Assembly: GCF_003953935.1 (NCBI RefSeq)
Contig: NZ_RXLQ01000008.1
Coordinates: 1-64,000, forward strand
Reading direction: 5' to 3'
DNA: 64,000 nt
Source: Massilia atriviolacea
GTDB lineage: Bacteria > Pseudomonadota > Gammaproteobacteria > Burkholderiales > Burkholderiaceae_D
Of this stretch, positions 57,479 through 64,000 are shown one piece after another. The translations under genes were made by a program, and so were the position numbers. The notes under the pieces are model-generated. The model saw nothing but the letters and a program-made list of their open reading frames with translations, was not told the DNA's origin and did not search any database. Positions within the stretch are counted from its first letter, which is position 1, and each line of letters starts with the position of its first letter.

Positions 57479-57484
57479 TATACT
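57479..57484 (+). promoter_or_regulatory. -10 element for rpsO
   Basis: TATACT lies 90 bases before the rpsO start, in the spacer divergent from the lipoprotein gene. No good -35 is seen at 17 bases. Confidence 0.35.
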
Positions 57485-57573
57485 TGCGGGTCTGGCCGTT
57501 TTGGCCGGTTCATCAATCGAAGTTCACGGTGTGTCGGGTTGCGACTCGTGCACCGCATGTGAAAGGTATCATC

Positions 57574-57843
57574 ATGACCGTAGAAAACATCAACAAAGCC
57601 GCGATCATCGCGGACAACGCCCGCGCGCAAAACGACACCGGCTCCCCGGAAGTTCAGGTCGCTCTGCTGACCGCACGCATCAACGAACTGAACGGCCACT
57701 TCAAGGCCCACCAGAAAGATCACCACTCGCGTCGCGGTCTGATCATGATGGTTAACCGTCGTAAGAGCCTGCTGTCCTACCTGAAAAGCAAGGACGCAAC
57801 CCGTTACCGCGATCTGATCGCCAAACTCGGTCTGCGCAAGTAA
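57574..57843 (+). CDS. rpsO: 30S ribosomal protein S15
   Basis: The 89-residue protein has the full-length S15 pattern: [36 protein letters not shown] and the C-terminal [12 protein letters not shown]. It binds 16S rRNA helices 20-22. It precedes pnp, the widespread bacterial order. Confidence 0.98.
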   Translation: MTVENINKAAIIADNARAQNDTGSPEVQVALLTARINELNGHFKAHQKDHHSRRGLIMMVNRRKSLLSYLKSKDATRYRDLIAKLGLRK

Positions 57844-57869
57844 TTTTTGCCGATCCAAGTTGATCATGA

Positions 57870-57905
57870 AATGCCTGCACAGCTTGCTGTCGCGGGCATT
57901 TTTGC
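57870..57905 (+). terminator. terminator/RNase-site hairpin between rpsO and pnp
   Basis: AATGCCTGC pairs with GCGGGCATT (one G-T pair) and a T run follows. The rpsO-pnp spacer in many bacteria has such a hairpin, giving partial termination. Confidence 0.75.
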
Positions 57906-58008
57906 ATTATTAGTCCCGAAAAAGTAGTAAAGGCAGCAAGCAATGTTGCCTGTGGTGAGGTGGACGACAGCGCCTGAAAATCTGTCGGCAAATAGAAAGG
58001 GATTACCC

Positions 58009-60126
58009 ATGTTTAATAAAGTTACGAAAACCTTCCAGTACGGCCAACATCAAGTCACGCTGGAAACCGGCGAAATCGCCCGTCAAGCCTCCGGCGCCGT
58101 CATGGTGTCGATCGAAGACACCGTCGTCCTGGCCACCGTGGTTGCGCGCAAAGACGCCAAGCCAGGCCAGGATTTCTTCCCGCTGACCGTCGATTACGTC
58201 GAGAAAACGTACGCAGCCGGTAAAATCCCAGGCGGTTTCTTCAAGCGCGAAGGCCGTCCTTCCGAAAAAGAAACCCTGACCAGCCGCCTGATCGACCGTC
58301 CGATCCGCCCGCTGTTCCCAGAAGGCTACCTGAACGAAGTTCAGATTATCATCCACGTCCTGTCGGTCAATCCTGAGATCGATCCGGACATCGCCGCCAT
58401 GATCGGCGCTTCCGCCGCCCTGTGCGTTTCCGGCATCCCGTTCAGTGGCCCGATCGGCGCCGCGCGCGTCGGCTACGCCAACGGGCAGTACATCCTGAAC
58501 CCGACCACCACCCAGCTCAAGACCTCCGAGATGGACCTGGTCGTCGCCGGTACCGAAACGGCCGTGCTGATGGTCGAATCCGAAGCCAAGCAACTGTCCG
58601 AAGAAATCATGCTCGGCGCCGTGGTCTACGGCCACGACCAGATGAAAGTCGTGATCGACGCCATCCACGACCTGGTGCGCGACGGCGGCAAGCCGGAAGT
58701 CGAGTGGACCGCTCCCGCCAAGAACGAAGCGCTGATCGCCCGCGTGAAAGAACTGGCTGAAACGAACATCAACGAGACCTACCAGATCAAGGACAAGGTT
58801 GCCCGTACCGCCAAGCTGAAAGCCTCGTTCCAGGAAGTCTACGCCGCCCTGGCCGCCGACGCTGCCGCCACCGGCATTCCGCAGCCGGACAATGTCGACG
58901 TCGGCAACGTGCTGTTCGATATCGAAGCCAAGGTCGTGCGTTCGCAGATCCTCAACGGCGAGCCGCGCATCGACGGCCGCGACACCCGCACCGTGCGTCC
59001 GATCGCGATCCGCACCAGCATCCTGCCGCGCACCCACGGTTCGGCCCTGTTCACCCGCGGCGAAACGCAGGCGCTGGTCGTGGCCACCCTCGGCACCGCA
59101 CGCGACAGCCAGAAGATCGATGCGCTGATGGGCGAGTACACCGACGACTTCATGATGCACTACAACATGCCTCCGTTCGCCACCGGCGAAACCGGCCGTG
59201 TCGGCACACCGAAGCGCCGCGAAATCGGCCACGGCCGCCTGGCCAAGCGCGCGCTGATCGCCGCCTTGCCCAACCCTGAAGACTTCAGCTACTCGGTGCG
59301 CCTGGTGTCCGAAATCACCGAATCGAACGGTTCCTCGTCGATGGCTTCCGTCTGCGGCGGCTGCCTGGCGCTGATGGACGCCGGCGTGCCGATGAAAGCG
59401 CACGTGGCCGGTATCGCCATGGGCCTGATCAAGGAAGGCGGCAAGTTCGCGGTCCTGTCGGACATCCTGGGCGACGAAGATCACCTGGGCGACATGGACT
59501 TCAAGGTAGCCGGTACCGCCAATGGCATTACCGCGCTGCAGATGGACATCAAGATCATGGGCATCACCAAGGAAATCATGCAAGTGGCACTGGCGCAAGC
59601 CAAGGAAGGCCGCCAGCACATCCTCGGCGAAATGCAGAAGGCCATGCCGCATGTGAAGACCGAACTGTCGGATTTCGCACCGCGCCTGATCACCATCAAG
59701 ATCAATCCTGAAAAGATCCGTGACGTCATCGGCAAGGGCGGCGCCGTCATCCGCGCGCTGACCGAAGAAACCGGCACCCAGATCGACATCAGCGATGAAG
59801 GTATCGTCACCATCGCGTCGGTCGACGCCGCCGCCGGCCAGGAAGCCAAGCGCCGCATCGAAGAACTGACCGCCTCGGTCGAAGTGGGCAAGACCTACGA
59901 CGGCGTCGTGCTGAAACTGCTCGACTTCGGCGCGATCGTCCAGGTCATGCCAGGCAAGGATGGCCTGCTGCACATCTCGCAGATCGCCAACGAGCGCGTC
60001 AACGCGGTGGCCGACTACCTGAAAGAAGGCCAGCAAGTGCGCGTCAAGGTCCTGGAGACCGACGACCGCGGCCGTCTCAAGCTGTCGATGAAAGCTGCCG
60101 AAGGCGCGGAAGCGGCTCCTCAGTAA
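58009..60126 (+). CDS. pnp: polyribonucleotide nucleotidyltransferase (PNPase)
   Basis: The 705-residue 3'-5' phosphorolytic exonuclease has two RNase PH domains (about 1-230 and 300-530; second core with [15 protein letters not shown]), then KH ([17 protein letters not shown], about 562-620) and S1 ([21 protein letters not shown], about 630-700). It degrades mRNA in the degradosome. ATG 58009 has AAGGGA upstream; the open codons back to 57943 are not conserved-looking. Confidence 0.98.
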   Translation: MFNKVTKTFQYGQHQVTLETGEIARQASGAVMVSIEDTVVLATVVARKDAKPGQDFFPLTVDYVEKTYAAGKIPGGFFKREGRPSEKETLTSRLIDRPIRPLFPEGYLNEVQIIIHVLSVNPEIDPDIAAMIGASAALCVSGIPFSGPIGAARVGYANGQYILNPTTTQLKTSEMDLVVAGTETAVLMVESEAKQLSEEIMLGAVVYGHDQMKVVIDAIHDLVRDGGKPEVEWTAPAKNEALIARVKELAETNINETYQIKDKVARTAKLKASFQEVYAALAADAAATGIPQPDNVDVGNVLFDIEAKVVRSQILNGEPRIDGRDTRTVRPIAIRTSILPRTHGSALFTRGETQALVVATLGTARDSQKIDALMGEYTDDFMMHYNMPPFATGETGRVGTPKRREIGHGRLAKRALIAALPNPEDFSYSVRLVSEITESNGSSSMASVCGGCLALMDAGVPMKAHVAGIAMGLIKEGGKFAVLSDILGDEDHLGDMDFKVAGTANGITALQMDIKIMGITKEIMQVALAQAKEGRQHILGEMQKAMPHVKTELSDFAPRLITIKINPEKIRDVIGKGGAVIRALTEETGTQIDISDEGIVTIASVDAAAGQEAKRRIEELTASVEVGKTYDGVVLKLLDFGAIVQVMPGKDGLLHISQIANERVNAVADYLKEGQQVRVKVLETDDRGRLKLSMKAAEGAEAAPQ

Positions 60127-60153
60127 TCGTTATCGGGCCATGCCTGTTCAAAG

Positions 60154-60185
60154 ACCGCCAGCGCGCAAGCCCTGGCGGTTTTTTT
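60154..60185 (+). terminator. Rho-independent terminator after pnp
   Basis: ACCGCCAG and CTGGCGGT pair over a 10-base loop and are followed by a T run, 28 bases after the pnp stop. Confidence 0.88.
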
Positions 60186-60218
60186 CGGGCAAGCCCCATG
60201 TGAGAAAGGATGATTTTC

Positions 60219-60614
60219 ATGGACGAGCTTAACGCCCCGTACCACGCACATATTTACTACGACGCCGCAAGCCGCGCGCAGGCACTGGACCTGCGCCAGC
60301 GCCTGCTCGACGCGAAAGAGAGCGGCGCGCTGCCGAAACTGTTTTTTGTCGGCGAGCTGGGCGACCATGCGGTCGGCCCGCATCCGCTGCCGGAGTACGA
60401 GATTCACTATAGTCGCGCGATGCTGCCGGCGGTCCTGGCGCTGCTGGAAGGATCCGGCCTGACGGCCCTGGTGCATCCGCTGACCGACGACGACCTGGCC
60501 GACCACACCAGCCTGGCGCACTGGATCGGCGCGCCGCTGCCGCTCAAGCTGGAAACGCTGGACCCGCCGGGCGTGAATCAGGGCGTGGCGCGCTTCGGCA
60601 AATCGGCGTTCTAG
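60219..60614 (+). CDS. DOPA 4,5-dioxygenase family protein
   Basis: The 131-residue protein opens with YHAHIYYDAASRAQALDLR, whose H-x-H supplies metal ligands, and has GPHPLPEYEIHY and GLTALVHPLTDDDLADHT. Bacterial members are small extradiol-type dioxygenase relatives of unknown substrate. AAAGGA favours ATG 60219 over ATG 60210. Confidence 0.88.
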   Translation: MDELNAPYHAHIYYDAASRAQALDLRQRLLDAKESGALPKLFFVGELGDHAVGPHPLPEYEIHYSRAMLPAVLALLEGSGLTALVHPLTDDDLADHTSLAHWIGAPLPLKLETLDPPGVNQGVARFGKSAF

Positions 60615-60673
60615 CCGATATTTGCAGGGCCTGGTGTGGTGGACGGCAGCGCGCTGTCGACATGAAGATCGTC

Positions 60674-61474
60674 TTAATCGCTCATCAGGCTGTTCAACGC
60701 GCCATACCCGAGCTGCGGCAAGCCCGCCTCGTTGACCTTGCCGCTCTCCAGGAACCGCCTCGTCAAGGCATCGACGCAGCCGAACATCGCCTCCGAGATC
60801 GCCGAGCCGGCGCTCAGGCGGCGCGCGCCCAGCTGCATCAGCCGCGCCGGCGCCGGCACGCCATCGCGCACCATCACGTTCAGCGGCAGGCGCGTGGCCC
60901 CGGCCACCGCCGCGATGTCGTCCGCGCTCACGATCCCGGGTACGAACAATCCGCTGGCGCCCGCTTCCTCGTACACGGCGGCGCGGCGCATGACTTCCGC
61001 CACCGGCGCGCCGGCGCCGAAGCCGCGCAGGTACACGTCGGTGCGCGCATTGATGAACAGGTTCACGCCGCGCGCCTCGGCCAGTGCCCGGATCGCCCGG
61101 ATCTTGTCCGCCAGCAGCGCCGGCGTGCCGCTGCCATCTTCGATATTGATGCCGACCACGCCCGCATCGATCAGTTCGCCGGCCAGTGCGGCGGCCTGGG
61201 CCGGATCGTCGCTGTAGCCATCTTCCGCATCGACCGTCAGGGGCAGGGAACTGGCGCGCAGGATGCCCTTCACCGAGGCCAACAACAGTTCGCGCGGCAG
61301 GGTGCTGCCGTCCGCAAAGCCGTGCGACCAGGCGACGGCGGCGCTGCTCGTCGCCAGCGCCCTGGCGCCGGCCGCCGCCGCAATGCGCGCGCTGCCCGCG
61401 TCCCAGCAATTGGCCAGCATCAGCAGGCCGTCGGTGTGCAGCGCGTGAAACAGAACATCATTGCGGACTTGCAT
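60674..61474 (-). CDS. isocitrate lyase/PEP mutase family enzyme
   Basis: The 266-residue TIM barrel has ANCWDAGSARIAAAAGARALATSSA at its start, the metal-binding block TVDAEDGYSDDP and GINIEDG. The lyase Cys motif (KKCGH) of true isocitrate lyase is absent, so it is of the PEP-mutase/oxaloacetate-hydrolase or methylisocitrate-lyase-like side group. The substrate is unknown. It is convergent with the dioxygenase-like gene. Confidence 0.87.
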   Translation of the reverse strand: MQVRNDVLFHALHTDGLLMLANCWDAGSARIAAAAGARALATSSAAVAWSHGFADGSTLPRELLLASVKGILRASSLPLTVDAEDGYSDDPAQAAALAGELIDAGVVGINIEDGSGTPALLADKIRAIRALAEARGVNLFINARTDVYLRGFGAGAPVAEVMRRAAVYEEAGASGLFVPGIVSADDIAAVAGATRLPLNVMVRDGVPAPARLMQLGARRLSAGSAISEAMFGCVDALTRRFLESGKVNEAGLPQLGYGALNSLMSD

Positions 61475-61568
61475 TATTTCTCCTTGGTGAATGGGAAGTC
61501 GGGCGGGCGCAAAGCTGGCGCGCAGTTTCGCTTACTATACCGGCATCGGAATGCGGAGCGATCTTGAC

Positions 61569-62672
61569 ATGAAAAACGACAGCCTGTCTTCGAAGGAAAC
61601 GATCGACCTCGTCGATCGGGTAAAAGCGCTGGTCGACAGCGGCGACATCGAGGGCCTGGGCGCGGCGTTGGAGGCACGGCCCGGCATCGTCGAGCTCGCC
61701 TACTGCATCGTGTCGCGGGTATCCCTGCTGGGCTACGCGGCACGGTGCGGGCAGACCGGCATCTGCGCGCTGCTCGTGCAGCGGGGCGTGGATGTCGACA
61801 CGCGCTCCGGGCGGGCCGACACGCCACTGGGCATGGCCGCCTCTGAGGGCCATCTCGCCACGGCCGCCTGGCTGCTCGCACATGGCGCCATGCCGGATGG
61901 CGATCCGTGCGCCATCCTGAGTCCCTTGATGCACGCCATCATCCCCGGCCACGCCGATGTCGCCGCGCTGCTGATCGATGCCGGCGCCGATCTGACCCGC
62001 CTGCACTCCCGCCAGCACCAGAGCGCGCTCGATCTTGCGCTGGTCTGGGGCCATGCGCACATCGAGGCCATGCTGCGCGCGAAAAACGCGCCGTCGCTGT
62101 TCGAAGGAAGCGACTGGTCGCAGGAATACGGCGGCCCCATCCTGGCATTCATCGATAGCCAGTTCGGCCGCGTCCTGCCGGTTTCCTTGAGCGCGATTGT
62201 GCATGGTACGGACGTCGTGCAGCGCGTGGCCCTGGTGAACAACAACAGGAGCAAGATGCTGTTTACGGTCGGCCTGTTCAACGTACACGAACCGATGATC
62301 GAACTGTTCATCGTCCTTGCGCCAGCGTGGAACATGCACGACAGCTCGGCCGCGAACCAGTTTCCGTCCGCCCTGCTGCTGTGTTTGGCGGACAGGGTAG
62401 TACAAGGCTTGCATGTGGAAGAAGGCATGCTGGTGATGGCTGACGACCCTGCTTACAGCGCACTGGCCTGGCCCGCGGAGATTGCCGGATTTCAGGTCTG
62501 CGACCACCAATGGGGAACCGACAGGGAGCACGAAAAGGACATCGCGGACGACGAAAAAGTCGGCCTGTGGACCCTGGCGCCCATCAAGCGCACCAGGAAC
62601 GGCGTGCGCAAGTATTCACTGGAGAAAAACCGGACCGCAGGGTGGACGGCGCTGACCTTGCATCCGGCCTGA
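61569..62672 (+). CDS. ankyrin-repeat protein with C-terminal SUFU domain
   Basis: The 367-residue protein has four ankyrin-like units at about 30-170 (LLGYAARCGQTGICALLVQRGVDVDT, then ADTPLGMAASEGHLATAAWLLAHGA...). A C-terminal domain (about 180-367) contains FTVGLFNVHEPMIELFIVLAPAW, an FPSALLLCLA block and a WTLAPIKRTR-like end, as in suppressor-of-fused (SUFU) domains. In bacteria SUFU proteins are often immunity proteins against polymorphic toxins, but no toxin is adjacent. ATG 61569 has GGAG ten bases upstream; ATG 61551 is possible. Confidence 0.7.
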   Translation: MKNDSLSSKETIDLVDRVKALVDSGDIEGLGAALEARPGIVELAYCIVSRVSLLGYAARCGQTGICALLVQRGVDVDTRSGRADTPLGMAASEGHLATAAWLLAHGAMPDGDPCAILSPLMHAIIPGHADVAALLIDAGADLTRLHSRQHQSALDLALVWGHAHIEAMLRAKNAPSLFEGSDWSQEYGGPILAFIDSQFGRVLPVSLSAIVHGTDVVQRVALVNNNRSKMLFTVGLFNVHEPMIELFIVLAPAWNMHDSSAANQFPSALLLCLADRVVQGLHVEEGMLVMADDPAYSALAWPAEIAGFQVCDHQWGTDREHEKDIADDEKVGLWTLAPIKRTRNGVRKYSLEKNRTAGWTALTLHPA

Positions 62673-62681
62673 CGCGCGACC

Positions 62682-63773
62682 CTATTGCGTGTCGAACCGG
62701 CGCAGATAATCGGCGATCGGCTCCAGGCCGACACTGGCGCGGCGCTCGTCGAGCCGGCTTTCATCCTCGACCGGACCCGGCGCCAGTTTGCCTGCGTTGT
62801 TCCTGACCAACTGGCTGCCGTAAAGCTGCTTCTTGCCGTCGTAGACCAGGTCGCGGTCGATGCTGAGCGCCACGCTCGACCACGGCAGCTCGCCATCCTG
62901 GGCCGCTTTCTTCATCGCCGGCAGCGACTGCTTGAGCAGCTCGGGCGGCGCATGCTGAACCAGAATCCACATGGCATGGCTGGCCTGCGCGCCAACCGCC
63001 TCGACGTCGGGCCATCCATGCCCGGCAAGAATGGCCTTGATCCGCAGCGCATGCTGTGCGTCCACCGAGCTCATCTCCGCCATGATCGCTGCGCAGTCCG
63101 GCGCCGCGGCCAGGCGCTGGCGCAGCTCCTGGTCGCGCGCTTCCATTGCCAGCAGTTCGGCCGCGAGCGCCGGCTTCTCGCCGCGCACCCGGTGCATGAC
63201 AAGTCGCGCAGGCGCGTGTCCGCCGGGCAGGGCGAGCTGGTGCTGAGCCGATGTCCAGCCCGGTGCGCGTGCGATCAACACATAGTTACCCGGCGAAAGG
63301 GCGAGCGCGTAACGGCCAGCGCTGAGATCGGCAAAGAAAACGTCGCCGCTCGCCTGACTCATTCTGCCGATCAGCAAATAGCTGCCCGCCGGCAGCGTGC
63401 CGTGTCGATCGCCGACCTCGCCAGTCACGACGGTCGCCGCTGCCGCCATCGTCAAGCGACGCGAGGTGACCGTGCTGCCTTTGTCGATGAGCACGTCTGG
63501 TATGAAGGCGGGGCCGTAGCGCCGATCGGTCGCGGTGACGCCGTAGCTGCCCGCAGGCAAATCGGACAGGCGGAAGCGCCCCCGCCTGTCCGTGCGCGCG
63601 ATGTGGCGTACGATCTCGCCTTGCTCGTTGCGGACGTCGCGCGCGGCATTCGCCGCCACCACGGCGTTGGCCAGCGCCTTGCCGCGCGGGTCAGTCACCG
63701 TGCCCTCCAGTACGCCGGCCTGTGCCGACAGTGCAAGCAGGCTCGCGCCAAGTCCGATCGTCCATCTGCGCAT
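62682..63773 (-). CDS. exported protein with carboxypeptidase-regulatory-like domain and DUF6624
   Basis: The 363-residue protein has a signal peptide (about 1-19). Two beta-sandwich repeats of the CarboxypepD_reg type follow (about 20-180: LEGTVTDPRGKALANAVV...GRFRLSDLPAGSYGV, and later AGRYALALSPGNYVLIA). The C-terminal helical domain (about 200-363) has IKAILAGHGWPD, HAMWILVQHA and KKQLYGSQL, the DUF6624 pattern. AAGGGA precedes ATG 63773. It is convergent with the ankyrin gene, with ends ten bases apart. The right 227 bases of the window beyond it contain nothing I can support. Confidence 0.82.
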   Translation of the reverse strand: MRRWTIGLGASLLALSAQAGVLEGTVTDPRGKALANAVVAANAARDVRNEQGEIVRHIARTDRRGRFRLSDLPAGSYGVTATDRRYGPAFIPDVLIDKGSTVTSRRLTMAAAATVVTGEVGDRHGTLPAGSYLLIGRMSQASGDVFFADLSAGRYALALSPGNYVLIARAPGWTSAQHQLALPGGHAPARLVMHRVRGEKPALAAELLAMEARDQELRQRLAAAPDCAAIMAEMSSVDAQHALRIKAILAGHGWPDVEAVGAQASHAMWILVQHAPPELLKQSLPAMKKAAQDGELPWSSVALSIDRDLVYDGKKQLYGSQLVRNNAGKLAPGPVEDESRLDERRASVGLEPIADYLRRFDTQ

Positions 63774-64000
63774 GCATTCCCTTTCGGCCGGCGGGATTGA
63801 GGAGTGTCCGCGAAGTGCTTTTCGCCGCGCCGGCGTCACTATATCGCTTTCCCGAAGCGTTTTTCGCCGCCGCCTGCGCCGTCACGCCGATGCGCCCCTC
63901 ATGCAGCCTGGCACAGCGCTTGCAATGGATGAAGCAGGACGCGCAGCAGCACACTCTCTTCCCCGCGCGTTCGCAACGTGAAAGGGCTGCCCGTGAACCG

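Noticed and set aside
63774-64000. Open frames at the right edge
   Set aside because: They are short, overlap on both strands, and have no ribosome site or recognisable sequence.

Overview
The window is a high-GC, densely coded bacterial chromosome segment. Protein character and gene order point to a betaproteobacterium of the Oxalobacteraceae (Massilia/Telluria/Duganella type). Signs of this are the DUF3619/DUF3106/RDD gene order behind an ECF-like sigma factor, the iscRSUA-hscBA-fdx-iscX operon, the ilvBNC then pssA-leuA order, DUF2970, and several multi-domain sensor kinases. The family assignment is inferred from motifs and synteny, not from a database search.

Layout. 1-964: two tRNA-Asn copies (the first truncated by the window edge), each followed by a terminator, with a small outer-membrane protein gene between them. 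1.1-10.8 kb: a signalling and light block with a REC-HK-REC hybrid kinase, a bacteriophytochrome kinase with its CheY-like partner, a multi-PAS hybrid kinase, a stand-alone CheB-type methylesterase and an Fe-S photolyase. 10.9-18.2 kb: a serine/threonine dehydratase, a family I.5-type lipase and an exported alpha/beta hydrolase, a chemoreceptor coupled to a DTW-domain tRNA-modification enzyme, and a radical SAM protein with a LexA-type operator just upstream. 18.3-22.2 kb: an AT-richer accessory island of seven small minus-strand genes. A recurrent GNCYGCTNNTGGCC motif lies upstream of six of them, and one site looks like an integron attC site. 22.2-28.7 kb: ChaC-type gamma-glutamylcyclotransferase, a LysR regulator divergent from a VOC/FAH-hydrolase/maleylacetoacetate-isomerase operon (aromatic ring-cleavage products), DUF2970, CBS and uracil-DNA-glycosylase-like genes.

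28.7-38.0 kb: the complete isc operon under an IscR-type operator. It carries two unrecognised genes between hscB and hscA, and translationally coupled genes follow (methyltransferase, threonine aldolase, pseudouridine synthase). 38.0-43.4 kb, minus strand: a large bacterial RING-finger protein of the MXAN_6230/SCO0854 type, then the sigma factor-DUF3619-DUF3106-RDD-HNH operon. 43.9-50.8 kb: branched-chain amino acid synthesis (ilvB, ilvN, ilvC, leuA) with a SIMPL protein and pssA inserted.

50.8-57.4 kb: a less ordinary cluster. It holds a 1092-residue winged-helix/STAND-NTPase/TPR membrane protein coupled to a small unknown protein, a divergent TolB/FlgO-like regulator, a VapA-like glycine-rich protein and a BamE-like lipoprotein. 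57.5-63.8 kb: rpsO-pnp, then a DOPA-dioxygenase-like protein, a PEP-mutase/ICL-family enzyme, an ankyrin-SUFU protein and a DUF6624 protein. No rRNA, CRISPR array, transposase or prophage was seen.
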